Below, piece after piece: positions 1-8,182 of a stretch of 64,000 nucleotides of DNA (positions within the stretch are counted from its first letter, which is position 1; the number at the start of each line of letters is the position of its first letter). This DNA is from Candidatus Schneewindia gallinarum. Its GTDB lineage: Bacteria; Bacillota; Clostridia; Oscillospirales; Ruminococcaceae. The position numbers and the translations under genes were made by a program. The DNA lies in contig CAJFUF010000005.1 of assembly GCA_904420175.1 (NCBI GenBank), positions 1 through 64,000 of the forward strand, in the 5' to 3' direction. The notes below the pieces were generated by a model. It had not been told where the DNA came from, searched no databases, and worked only from the letters and a program-made list of their open reading frames with translations.

Positions 1-51
1 GGAGAAATCAAACGAGAGCAAACGCAGGAGCAGAGAACAGAAAAGGATAGC

Positions 52-351
52 ATGTATGAACTGTCCGCAAAAAATGACCGACTGATGTTGAACCGCAGGG
101 GGCATAAACCGGCGGGCTCCAGCCCGGTGGTAAAAATCATGTCGCACATGATGGCCGACAGAAAGGCCAAACGGGATCATTCCCCATCCGCCATTGCGGA
201 AATGGTGATTCAGGGCAGCACCATGGGCATCACAAAAATGACCCGGCGGCTCCATCAGTATGATGGGAACAACCGGGATATCGTCCACCTTGCCAAACAG
301 CAAATTGCAACGGAACAGAACAATATCGAAGAGATGAAGTCGTTTCTTTAA
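52..351 (+). CDS. Small helical protein of unknown function
   Basis: 99-residue protein that I do not recognise. It has no signal peptide or membrane segment. The second half is strongly helical and charged, and the end (IATEQNNIEEMKSFL) resembles the last helix of ferritin-like or spore-coat-like small proteins, but this is only a resemblance. An AAAAGG motif lies six bases before the ATG. It is followed directly by a strong terminator, so it is the last or only gene of its transcript; anything upstream is outside the window. Confidence 0.6.
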   Translation: MYELSAKNDRLMLNRRGHKPAGSSPVVKIMSHMMADRKAKRDHSPSAIAEMVIQGSTMGITKMTRRLHQYDGNNRDIVHLAKQQIATEQNNIEEMKSFL

Positions 352-353
352 TA

Positions 354-386
354 AAAAAAGCTCCCCCGCGAGGGGGAGCTTTTTTA
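354..386 (+). terminator. Rho-independent terminator after the first gene
   Basis: Stem AAAGCTCCCCC/GGGGGAGCTTT with a GCGA loop and a run of T. It begins two bases after the stop codon of the small helical protein. Confidence 0.93.
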
Positions 387-388
387 TC

Positions 389-434
389 GCCGGCTGATGG
401 CATAGCTGCTGAAATGCCAGCCGGCACTTTTTAT
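389..434 (+). terminator. Second tandem terminator-like hairpin
   Basis: Long interrupted stem (GCCGGCT...AGCCGGC outside, GGCAT/ATGCC inside) followed by ACTTTTTAT. It sits three bases after the first terminator, so it is either a back-up terminator or the end of a very short transcript. Confidence 0.65.
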
Positions 435-494
435 GTTTTCAAGCGCGAAATACTTTATGGAGAAACCGGGCGAAGCAATGTCGGCGAAAAAGCC

Positions 495-735
495 ACGTGA
501 CATCAGAAATCCCTACTGCGGAAACCTCTTTTGACACGGGCTCTTCACGGGTATCAGTCCGCGTCCCGCCGCCCATGGGCTTGTGTCCGGGCACTATCAA
601 AGTGGATAGCATAGATATCGTACGCGGCGCTATAAGTGCATGTATACCCGTGGGACTTAGGCAAACTGCCCTGAAGGTGCGGTGCGACCCTTGCGGTAAG
701 GGAGGCGCAGAGAAAGAATGATGCTGTGATAAAAG
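495..735 (+). ncRNA. Candidate structured RNA, family not identified
   Basis: No convincing protein is encoded between the terminators at 434 and the tRNA at 833. Instead the stretch contains nested complementary segments. CACGGGTAT (547-555) pairs with ATACCCGTG (644-652), and the helix extends by two G-U pairs only if read on the plus strand. Inside it GCACT (590-594) pairs with AGTGC (634-638) and CTATC closes on GATAG. Downstream are hairpins GGCA-AAC-TGCC and CCCTT-GCGGT-AAGGG, the latter inside a TGCG/CGCA stem. Length and compactness suit a roughly 200-nt Firmicutes RNA; raiA-type and 6S RNA are families I would test, but I cannot assign one. Ends are approximate and no clear promoter or U-tract was found. 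Confidence 0.45.
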
Positions 736-769
736 TCGCCGCAAATGGAATACACCACTTGCGGCGACG
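735..769 (-). terminator. GC-rich hairpin, minus-strand terminator-like
   Basis: GTCGCCGCAA pairs with TTGCGGCGAC. Read on the minus strand it is followed by TTTTATC; on the plus strand no T run follows. It lies just past the tRNA-Ala terminator and may be its back-up, or the boundary of the structured RNA candidate. Confidence 0.45.
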
Positions 770-792
770 TGTAATGGTCATATGAAAAAGAT

Positions 793-829
793 TTTTATAA
801 AAAATCGGAGCAAAGCGTACTTTGCTCCG
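793..829 (-). terminator. Terminator of tRNA-Ala(CGC)
   Basis: TCGGAGCAAAG pairs with CTTTGCTCCGA around a CGTA loop, followed on the minus strand by TTTTTTAT. It lies four bases past the CCA end of the tRNA. Confidence 0.88.
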
Positions 830-832
830 ACG

Positions 833-908
<76 letters not shown>

Positions 909-978
909 GTTTGAAAATTGCTTTATTATTATAACGCGCTTTCCCTTCAAAGTCAAATACAATTTTGCAGAATTTCAC

Positions 979-1015
979 GAAAAAAGGAAGCAGCCTAAAA
1001 GCTGCTTCCTTTTTA
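979..1015 (-). terminator. Terminator after the zinc-ribbon gene
   Basis: AAAAAGGAAGCAGC pairs with GCTGCTTCCTTTTT around CTAAAA. The structure is symmetrical, but only the minus-strand gene ending at 1031 feeds into it. Confidence 0.88.
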
Positions 1016-1030
1016 GGGAGGTAAGAGGTT

Positions 1031-1423
1031 TCATGCTTTTTTGATGAACTGTGTGCCGCATTTGGGACAGGTAATTTTTATTTTACCGCGACCTTTTGGC
1101 ACCCGCAGCATCTGCCTGCACTGCGGACAATGGTAATACCGATGGGTTCTTTTATCCGCTCGGCGTGCTTTTTGCTTCTGAAAACGCTGGGACACCGTGT
1201 ACCACAGCACCATCAGTTTTTCATTCTCCTTTCGCCGTACCTCAATCTTGTGAGAAAAGATGCGGTAGAATGCGAAAAAAAGCACCAGCCACGATAAAAG
1301 AAGTAAGGGAGTCCACCGGAAAAGCTGCCCAAACAAAGAAAGGAGGAAAGACAGGATAACGAGAACAAATCCTAACTGGTCGGGCCCATAACGTCCAACC
1401 AGAAACCGTCTTAAAAGATTCAA
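1031..1423 (-). CDS. Two-helix membrane protein with C-terminal zinc ribbon
   Basis: About 130 residues: two closely spaced hydrophobic helices (roughly residues 17-34 and 38-55), a basic linker, and a C-terminal zinc ribbon with two CPxC knuckles (CPQC and CPKC). The ribbon should face the cytosol by the positive-inside rule. Similar small proteins are common in Clostridia; the role is unknown to me. An in-frame ATG at 1447 would add eight residues but has no ribosome site; the TTG at 1423 follows GGGGGA at good distance and gives the typical start MNLLRRF-like, so I prefer it. Single-gene unit with its own terminator. Confidence 0.75.
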   Translation of the reverse strand: MNLLRRFLVGRYGPDQLGFVLVILSFLLSLFGQLFRWTPLLLLSWLVLFFAFYRIFSHKIEVRRKENEKLMVLWYTVSQRFQKQKARRADKRTHRYYHCPQCRQMLRVPKGRGKIKITCPKCGTQFIKKA

Positions 1424-1575
1424 CCCGCTTCCCCCGCTTTCTTGCATTCAGTATACCGGACGGCTTTGAAGAAAGTTTCTCTATTTTATGAATGGTCTGT
1501 AAATTTAACCCATAAAAAAAATAAAAAAGCCCTTGCAAATCGGGGCGGATTATGGTAAAATAATTTTCGTCGCAC

Positions 1576-1651
<76 letters not shown>

Positions 1652-1652
1652 C

Positions 1653-1692
1653 AAAAAAGACACTGCCAATTTTTTTCGGCAGTGTCTTTTTT
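1653..1692 (+). terminator. Terminator of tRNA-Ala(GGC)
   Basis: AAAAAAGACACTGCC pairs with GGCAGTGTCTTTTTTT; the stem is followed by a T run. Confidence 0.93.
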
Positions 1693-1759
1693 TATTTTTT
1701 TGCCGTTGTAAACCGTTTTATATTATAATAATAGTAACACGAAAAATGGGGGATCGGTT

Positions 1760-3496
1760 GTGAGCTTCAAACAAAAGATGTTCCTTATTCTTTTTATTGT
1801 GCCATCCTTTGTTGCCATATTGGTTGGTTTTGGAATGCTGAGCAATGTCAAGGCCTCCCTGATGGAAAGCCTGTTTGACCAGCGGTATGCAACTTTGCAG
1901 CAAAAGTCGGCCTATGCTTCGCAAAGATTTGTGGAGGCCGACCAGTATCTTGAGGAGATTGCCAAAAATAACACAGTGCAGTCGGCCTTGCGGGTGCAAG
2001 ACCCCGCATTTTATGAGGAGCAGAAGGCGGTTATCCGCCCGCTTTTGGCACAAAAAAATTATATCGAGGCGTTCATTCTCGTGGATGGCTCTCCCTATTT
2101 CGCGACCTCTCAAACGGATCATTACAGTGCGGACAAGCTCTCCGGCTACGACTGGTATCAGCAGACGCTGGACGTGGATGGAGGCATTGTGACGGCAGGG
2201 CCCTTCTTTGGCGAAGATGAGGGGATTTTTTCCATCTATCTTGTTAAATCCTGCCTGATAAAAGACCTGTTGACCGGGGAACCCCTTGGCATTGCGGTCT
2301 TTGAGGTCAGTACGGCCGTGATGGCCGAATCGCTGACAAGGCGTACAGACAATTACTCTGAAGCGGTGATTGCCGACAGGGCCAATGTGGTGGTGGCCAG
2401 CGCAGTAAGGAAAGAAATCGGCAGGAAAATTGACGAAGCATTCGGGTTGGACAAAGAGCTTGACACCGAATACGGCTACAGCCTGGTACACCGCCAGGGG
2501 GAGGATTATCTGGCGCTGCGCACACAGCTGGATCAGACAGGATACGACCTGGTGGAATTTGTGCAGATAGAGACCCTGACCCGGGAAATTACGCAAATGG
2601 GTTATGTCATTACCCTGCTCATCTTGTTTCTGGTCGTCCTGATTTTTGTCATTGATTTTTTCTTCACCGCTCTGATTTCAAAGCCCATCATTAAAATGGA
2701 ACAGGCCATGCTGGAGGTTACCGGCGGGAATCTGGATGTCCGGGTTACGATAACAACAGATGATGAATTTGGCAGAATGAGTGAAATTTTTAACGAGATG
2801 GTGGAGAATACCCAAAAACTGATAACCTCTGTAAAGCAGAGTGAACGGAAGCGCAGGAAGGCGGAGACGGACTTCCTGTATCAGCAGATAAACCCCCATT
2901 TTACATATAACACCCTGACATCGGTAAAATTCCTTGTGGCCATGAATAAAAACAGTGAGGCGGAGGAGATGTTGTCCAATTTTATTAAATTTCTGCGCTA
3001 CTCCGCGCACAACACGGCCAAGCTGGTTAAGTTGCAGCAGGAACTGGCGCAGGTGGAAACGCTGTGCAATATTCTGAAAATCAGCTACCCCGGGCGCTTC
3101 TGCTTCGAAACGAAAGTTGACGAAGAAACGCTGGACAAAAATGTCCCTGCATTTTCCATCCAGCCTGTGGTGGAAAATGCCGTGTTTCGCAACCTTGCCG
3201 GCAACAAGGGCATATGCCGGATTCGGGTGATGGCTAAAATGGTCTCAGGCAAAATGGTGGTCCGTGTCACGGACAATGGGGTTGGAATCAGCCGGGAGAA
3301 GCTGAAGGAAATACAGAAGGGCCACATCCACTCCAAGGAGGGGATCGGCCTTCGGAACGTGGACAGCAGGCTGAAACTGTATTGTGGTGAGTCGTGCGGA
3401 TTGAAAGTAAGCAGTAAACTGGGCATTGGAACCAGGGTGGACTTTATTTTGAATTATAAAGGGGAGGATCGAATTGAGAATACTGGTAGTCGATGA
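1760..3496 (+). CDS. YesM-type sensor histidine kinase
   Basis: Membrane sensor kinase, 578 residues. It has an N-terminal membrane helix (about 7-28), a large extracytoplasmic sensing region of Cache type (about 30-275), a second membrane helix (about 279-303), HAMP (about 304-356), and a His_kinase/HATPase unit of the YesM/LytS class. The phosphoacceptor is H380 in INPHFTYNTL; the family usually has PHFLYN. The N box reads VVENAV, followed by TDNGVGI and GIGLRNV. The GTG start follows GGGGGA. Its 3' end overlaps the response regulator by 23 bases, so the pair is translationally coupled. It probably senses the ligand of the downstream importer, which is an inference from position. Confidence 0.92.
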   Translation: MSFKQKMFLILFIVPSFVAILVGFGMLSNVKASLMESLFDQRYATLQQKSAYASQRFVEADQYLEEIAKNNTVQSALRVQDPAFYEEQKAVIRPLLAQKNYIEAFILVDGSPYFATSQTDHYSADKLSGYDWYQQTLDVDGGIVTAGPFFGEDEGIFSIYLVKSCLIKDLLTGEPLGIAVFEVSTAVMAESLTRRTDNYSEAVIADRANVVVASAVRKEIGRKIDEAFGLDKELDTEYGYSLVHRQGEDYLALRTQLDQTGYDLVEFVQIETLTREITQMGYVITLLILFLVVLIFVIDFFFTALISKPIIKMEQAMLEVTGGNLDVRVTITTDDEFGRMSEIFNEMVENTQKLITSVKQSERKRRKAETDFLYQQINPHFTYNTLTSVKFLVAMNKNSEAEEMLSNFIKFLRYSAHNTAKLVKLQQELAQVETLCNILKISYPGRFCFETKVDEETLDKNVPAFSIQPVVENAVFRNLAGNKGICRIRVMAKMVSGKMVVRVTDNGVGISREKLKEIQKGHIHSKEGIGLRNVDSRLKLYCGESCGLKVSSKLGIGTRVDFILNYKGEDRIENTGSR

Positions 3497-4214
3497 TGAA
3501 ATGCCGATTAGAGAGTGGTTTCAGTACGCCATTGAAAAAATTGGCGACCCGGATATTGAGGTGCTGAGCGCATCCATGGGGAACGAGGCATATGATATCA
3601 TCGCATCGCAAAAGGTGGACGTGCTGTTCACAGATATCCGGATGCCCGGCCTTGACGGGATTGAGCTGATGCGGAAAATCAGGAATGAGCTTGGTGACAC
3701 GAACCTTGTTGTCATTTTGCTGACCAATCATGCGGAGTTCGACTATGCGCGTAAGGCCGTCACCCTCGGGGCGCACGCATACCTGCTGAAATCTGAGGTA
3801 ACGACAGAGATGATACGGGATGAAATCGAGGCGATCCGGAGGATCCTCCCGGATCCGGAACCCGCTGAAGAGGAAACAGATGAACTGGTTGACAGTGCCT
3901 ATATCAACCGGGCGGTGGAATACATCCGGAGGAATTATATGAACGCCCTGTCCCTGACGAAAGTGGCGGAGGAAGTACACCTTTCCCCGGAGTATCTAAG
4001 CAGGCTGTTTAAAAAGCAGAAGAATGAAAACTTTAACCATTATGTTACAAAGGTGCGGCTGAATGCCGCCAGGGAATTGATTGAGCACACAGACCTGCCG
4101 ATTGTGGAGATTGCCGAGCAGGTCGGCTTTGAAAACCAGAGCTATTTCTCCTCCCAGTACCGAAAGGAGTTTCAGTGCAGCCCTCTGTCTGACAGAAAGC
4201 TAAAAAAGCAATAA
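3474..4214 (+). CDS. YesN/AraC-family response regulator
   Basis: Partner of the preceding kinase, 246 residues. The receiver domain (1-120) has the acidic pocket D7/D8, phosphoacceptor D54 (FTDIRMPG), T84 and K106. A linker leads to an AraC-type double helix-turn-helix (about 147-246; LTKVAEEVHLSPEYLSRLFKK and IAEQVGFENQSYFSSQYRK). The TTG start follows GGGGAGG at ideal distance and lies inside the kinase gene. AraC-type regulators usually activate by binding direct repeats; a perfect tandem repeat lies seven bases after the stop codon, in front of the importer operon. Confidence 0.93.
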   Translation: MRILVVDDEMPIREWFQYAIEKIGDPDIEVLSASMGNEAYDIIASQKVDVLFTDIRMPGLDGIELMRKIRNELGDTNLVVILLTNHAEFDYARKAVTLGAHAYLLKSEVTTEMIRDEIEAIRRILPDPEPAEEETDELVDSAYINRAVEYIRRNYMNALSLTKVAEEVHLSPEYLSRLFKKQKNENFNHYVTKVRLNAARELIEHTDLPIVEIAEQVGFENQSYFSSQYRKEFQCSPLSDRKLKKQ

Positions 4215-4220
4215 TTCGAC

Positions 4221-4240
4221 AAAAAAGTGAAAAAAAGTGA
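4221..4240 (+). promoter_or_regulatory. Perfect tandem decamer repeat, likely activator site
   Basis: AAAAAAGTGA occurs twice head to tail, with a related AAAAAAGAAAAAA further on. It lies between the response-regulator gene and the importer operon, upstream of a TATACT -10 (4318-4323) that lacks a good -35. This is what an AraC-type activator target would look like; direct binding is inferred. Confidence 0.5.
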
Positions 4241-4370
4241 TTGTTTCGCAAACCACAAGACAAAAAAGAAAAAATCGTCGTCAATTCTGCGCGTAGAAAG
4301 AATGCCTCGTCGCAAGCTATACTCAAAGCAAGCTAAACGCTGTGCGACATTTATGAAAAAGGAGGCAATT

Positions 4371-5459
4371 ATGAAAAAGTTAAATTGGAGACGTCTTGTG
4401 GCGCTTTTGACGGCAGTGGTACTGGCAGTGTCCCTTGCCGCCTGCGGCGGGGGAGACGGCGGAACGTCAGACAGTGGCAGTGGCACGGGCGATAATGATC
4501 TGAAAATTGCGGTTGTATTCAGCTCCAGCGGCCTTGGCGACAAAAACATGAACGACATGACGTATGAGGCCATGTTGCAGGCGGAGGAGGAGTTAGGGAT
4601 CTCCTTTGACTACACTGTTCCGCCCACGGATAACGACATTGAAATGGCTGCAAGAATGTATGTAGAAGACGGCAGCTATGACTGCATCTTTTTCATTGCG
4701 GCGGCCACAGGTGAAGCGTGTAAAAACCTCGCCGCGGAGTTCCCGGATCAGAAAATGATGTGGCTTGACGGCGATGTGGATTTGCCCAATGTCTGCTCCA
4801 TCTCCACCTTCTGGCCGGAACAGACCTTCCTTTGCGGTGTCATTGCCGGACTGGGAACCCTGAGCGATATGGAAAAGGCCAATGACGACAATGTGGTTGG
4901 ATGTATTTTAGCACAGGAGCAGCCTTTCCTTGTATCAGGCACCATCGGTTTTGAGGCAGGTGCAAGATACGTCAATCCTGACGTGGAGGTTTTACATGCC
5001 ACAATCGGCAGCTTTACCGATCCGACCACCGGTAAGGAAATCGCTGTCTCCATGTATGAAAAGGGCGCAGACTTTATCCAGCACATCGCTGGTGGTTCTG
5101 GCCTCGGCGTGTTCAATGCCGCAGTAGAGATGGATCGCTATGCTTTTGGCGTCGGTTCCAATCAGAATGATATTGAACCTGACTACATTGTGGCTACCTC
5201 TTTGAAGGACGTAAAGACCATTGTTTACAATCAGGTGAAAGCCCTGCTTGACGGAACGTGGGAACCCGGCCTAATGACCATCGGTATGAAAAACGGTGGT
5301 ACCGGCTACACCACAGAAGGCTCCAACGTAAAGATCCCGGATGAGATTATCGAGGCTGTCGAGGAAATTAAGCAGAAGGTCATCGACGGCGAGCTGGTGC
5401 TTCCCTCCACCAGAGAAGAGTTGGAGGAATTCCTGGCAAACAACAAGTATGAAAAATAA
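4371..5459 (+). CDS. BMP-family lipoprotein, substrate-binding protein of ABC importer
   Basis: Extracellular lipid-anchored ligand-binding protein of the basic membrane protein (BMP/PnrA) family, which usually captures purine nucleosides for ABC import. The signal peptide ends in lipobox LAAC with the lipidated cysteine at residue 25, followed by a G/S/D-rich linker. The body has the BMP fold (DLKIAVVFSSSGLGDKNMND, then an IAGGSGLGVFNAA segment). The ATG at 4371 follows AAGGAGG; a longer in-frame ORF starting at 4227 has no ribosome site and would bury the signal peptide. A terminator after the gene should make it more abundant than the downstream transporter subunits. Confidence 0.93.
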   Translation: MKKLNWRRLVALLTAVVLAVSLAACGGGDGGTSDSGSGTGDNDLKIAVVFSSSGLGDKNMNDMTYEAMLQAEEELGISFDYTVPPTDNDIEMAARMYVEDGSYDCIFFIAAATGEACKNLAAEFPDQKMMWLDGDVDLPNVCSISTFWPEQTFLCGVIAGLGTLSDMEKANDDNVVGCILAQEQPFLVSGTIGFEAGARYVNPDVEVLHATIGSFTDPTTGKEIAVSMYEKGADFIQHIAGGSGLGVFNAAVEMDRYAFGVGSNQNDIEPDYIVATSLKDVKTIVYNQVKALLDGTWEPGLMTIGMKNGGTGYTTEGSNVKIPDEIIEAVEEIKQKVIDGELVLPSTREELEEFLANNKYEK

Positions 5460-5473
5460 AACAGCGTGAAATC

Positions 5474-5517
5474 AAAAAAGAAGCCGGACAGTGCCTGCGC
5501 ACAGGCTTCTTTTTTGA
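5474..5517 (+). terminator. Intra-operon attenuating terminator
   Basis: AAAAGAAGCC pairs with GGCTTCTTTT and is followed by T. It separates the binding-protein gene from the ATPase gene. Such partial terminators are common after binding-protein genes and set subunit ratios. Confidence 0.75.
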
Positions 5518-5603
5518 AGGCAAATTTAAGCGGGGCAGGGCCGGTCTTGTTAAGCCCGGTTACTTTATCGAACCGGCCGGCTGCTCCGAATAGGAGAAAT
5601 GCT

Positions 5604-7124
5604 ATGAACTCGGTAGAAATGAAGCATATCATAAAAAGATATCCTCTGGTTACCGCGGTGGACGATGTGGATTTTTGCGTGGAGTCGGGTGAAATCCACT
5701 GTCTGCTTGGAGAAAACGGGGCAGGGAAGACCACCTTGATGAAAATCCTGTACGGGATGACCATGCCGGACGGCGGAAGCATCCTCGTCAACGGACAGGA
5801 AACGGATTTCAGAAACCCTAACGACGCCATTCACAGCGGCCTGTCCATGGTGCACCAGCACTTCCAGCTGGTGCCGGTGCTTTCGGTTGCGGAGAATGTG
5901 GTGGTGGGACAGGAGGGGCAGGCCTTTTTCCACTTTAACAAGAAAAAAGCAGTGCAGGAGGTCCAGCAGCTGATTGAGCGATACGGCTTTCACATTGACG
6001 CCACCAAAAAGGTGGGCGAGCTCTCCGTGGGGGAGCAGCAGCGCGTGGAAATTATCAAGGCGCTGTACCGCAAGGCGAAAATCCTGATTTTGGATGAACC
6101 CACCGCCGTGTTAACCCCGCAGGAAGTGGAGGAGCTGTTCGTGGTCATGCGGGAAATGCGTTCCATGGGGATCACCATTATCATCATTACCCACAAGCTG
6201 AAGGAGGCCGTTGAAATCTCCGATCATGTGTCGGTTATGCGGGACGGGAAAATGATACAAAGCGGAATTCCTACCGCGCAGTGCACGGTGGAGTCGCTGG
6301 CCAACATGATGGTGGGCAGGCAGATGTCCCTTTCCTCCACAAGAAGGACAAAAAACAAAGGCGATGTGGTGGCAGAGCTGAAAAACCTGACTGTGGTGAA
6401 AAAAGGGAAGAAGGTTGTGGACAATGTGTCCTTCTCCATCCATGCCGGTGAAATTTTCGGTATTGCCGGCGTGGAAGGCAATGGCCAGACAGAGCTGATA
6501 GAGGCGCTGACAGGCCTTATCAGGCCGGAAAGCATGTCCCTTAAGGTGGATGGAAAGCAGCTGCACGGCGGGGCCAACGGCTTTCTGCGCGGCGGCGTGG
6601 GACATGTGCCGGAAAACAGGAACACCAGGGGGCTTATCTCCCAGATGACGGTGGCGGAGAATATGATTCTTGGATACCACCGTACCGAAAGGTTTTCCAA
6701 AAAAGGCATCTTAAACCTGGGCGAAATTCACGCGTTTGCAAAGCAGGGAATTGCGGATTACGCCATCAAGGTTCCCAATGAGAATGAGCTGGTAAGCTCG
6801 CTGTCGGGCGGCAACCAGCAGAAGGTTGTCATCAGCCGTGTGTTCAGCGAAAACCCGAGGTTTATTGTGGTTGCCCAGCCGACGCGCGGCGTGGATGTGG
6901 GCGCCATGGAGTACATACACGACGTGCTGCTGAATCTGCGGGATGCCGGTGCGGCCATCCTTCTGATAAGTGCGGACCTGGACGAGGTCATCCGTCTTTC
7001 GGACACCCTGTCGGTTATTTATGAAGGGAAGCTTGTAAGTACGACGCCTGCCGATACCCTGACAGAGCTTCAAATCGGCCAGCTGATGCTTACAGGAAGC
7101 AATGAGGAGGTGGAAGAAAGATGA
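5604..7124 (+). CDS. ABC importer ATPase with two ATP-binding domains (BMP/nucleoside type)
   Basis: Cytoplasmic ATPase, 506 residues, of the sugar/nucleoside class (RbsA/NupO-like). Domain 1 (about 4-235) has Walker A GENGAGKTT, signature LSVGEQQRVEI and Walker B ILILDEPTA. Domain 2 (about 255-490) has the degenerate Walker A typical of the class (GVEGNGQTEL) and signature LSGGNQQKVVISR. The ATG at 5604 follows TAGGAG; the longer in-frame reading from 5466 runs through the terminator and is unlikely. Its last bases overlap the next gene as ATGA. Confidence 0.95.
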   Translation: MNSVEMKHIIKRYPLVTAVDDVDFCVESGEIHCLLGENGAGKTTLMKILYGMTMPDGGSILVNGQETDFRNPNDAIHSGLSMVHQHFQLVPVLSVAENVVVGQEGQAFFHFNKKKAVQEVQQLIERYGFHIDATKKVGELSVGEQQRVEIIKALYRKAKILILDEPTAVLTPQEVEELFVVMREMRSMGITIIIITHKLKEAVEISDHVSVMRDGKMIQSGIPTAQCTVESLANMMVGRQMSLSSTRRTKNKGDVVAELKNLTVVKKGKKVVDNVSFSIHAGEIFGIAGVEGNGQTELIEALTGLIRPESMSLKVDGKQLHGGANGFLRGGVGHVPENRNTRGLISQMTVAENMILGYHRTERFSKKGILNLGEIHAFAKQGIADYAIKVPNENELVSSLSGGNQQKVVISRVFSENPRFIVVAQPTRGVDVGAMEYIHDVLLNLRDAGAAILLISADLDEVIRLSDTLSVIYEGKLVSTTPADTLTELQIGQLMLTGSNEEVEER

Positions 7125-8182
7125 ACAGACTAAAACAGCTTAAGCCAAATGACATCCTGTCCTCCACAGCGGTCAAATCGGTTATTTCGCTGCTGATTGC
7201 ACTGCTGATCGGGGGCGTGATTCTCGGTGTGTCCGGCTACAACCCCCTGTCCTGCTACGGGGCAATTGTGAAGGGCTCTCTGCTGTCGCCCAGCGCACTG
7301 ATTAACACACTGGTGCAGATGACGCCGCTGATGTTTACGGGGCTTGCCTTTGCGTTTTCCTCCAAATCCGGCCTTATCAACCTGGGTATGGAGGGGCAGA
7401 TGTTTTTAGGCGGGCTGGCCGCCGCCGTGGTGGGCGGGCTGGATTTGGGCCTTCCGATGATCATCCATCTGCCGCTGACAATTCTCAGCGGGATGCTGGC
7501 GGGCGGCCTGTACGGCCTGCTGGCGGGCCTGCTGAAAGCGAAATTCGGCGCCTCTGAGTTTATCGTGACACTGATGCTGAACTATGTGGCCACTTTCCTG
7601 TGCAGCTATTTGGCAAATGGACCGCTTCGGGAGGAAGGTTCATTAATGGCGCAGACAAAAACAGTTTTACCCTCTGCCCAGCTGCCGGAACTGGTCGGCG
7701 GCAAGAACCTGACCATTGCTCTGATTCTGGGAATTTTGCTGTGCGTCGGCATCCATCTGTTTTTAAACAAAATGGCGCTGGGGTACGAAATCCGCGCCGT
7801 GGGACGCAACCAGATTGCATCTGAAACGGCGGGTATCAACATCAATAAGGTGACGCTTACCACCATGTTCGTCAGCGGTGCGGTTGCGGGGCTTGCCGGC
7901 GTCAGCATGTCGCTGAGTGGAAATAACCGGTTTGTGGACGGAGCCACTGCCGGCTATGGCTTTAACGGCGTGGCCATTGCATCGCTGGCCTCCCACAACC
8001 CCCTGGCTGTGATCTTGTCGTCCTTCGTGTTTGGGGCGTTGCGCACAGGCTCTCTGGCGTTAAGCATGACCCAGCGTATCCAGCCGGAATTTGCCGATAT
8101 GATTCAGGCGCTGGTCATTTTGTTCGTAGCCATGCCTGCGCTGCTGACCGGCCTGAAAATCAGAAAAAGGAGGGCGAAGTAA
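7121..8182 (+). CDS. ABC importer permease (NupP/YufP-like)
   Basis: 353-residue polytopic membrane protein of the BPD_transp_2 family, first of two permeases of the BMP importer. It contains the conserved segment GLAFAFSSKSGLINLGMEGQ and AVGRNQIASETAGI (coupling region). Start overlaps the ATPase stop (ATGA), so the two are co-translated; the second permease begins immediately after its stop codon. Confidence 0.95.
   Translation: MNRLKQLKPNDILSSTAVKSVISLLIALLIGGVILGVSGYNPLSCYGAIVKGSLLSPSALINTLVQMTPLMFTGLAFAFSSKSGLINLGMEGQMFLGGLAAAVVGGLDLGLPMIIHLPLTILSGMLAGGLYGLLAGLLKAKFGASEFIVTLMLNYVATFLCSYLANGPLREEGSLMAQTKTVLPSAQLPELVGGKNLTIALILGILLCVGIHLFLNKMALGYEIRAVGRNQIASETAGININKVTLTTMFVSGAVAGLAGVSMSLSGNNRFVDGATAGYGFNGVAIASLASHNPLAVILSSFVFGALRTGSLALSMTQRIQPEFADMIQALVILFVAMPALLTGLKIRKRRAK

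Noticed and set aside
497-721. 74-codon plus-strand ORF in the RNA candidate
   Set aside because: No ribosome site, no recognisable family, and nested RNA pairing explains the sequence better.
1718-2596. 292-codon minus-strand ORF under the histidine kinase
   Set aside because: Mirror of the well-supported kinase gene; no ribosome site or family sequence.
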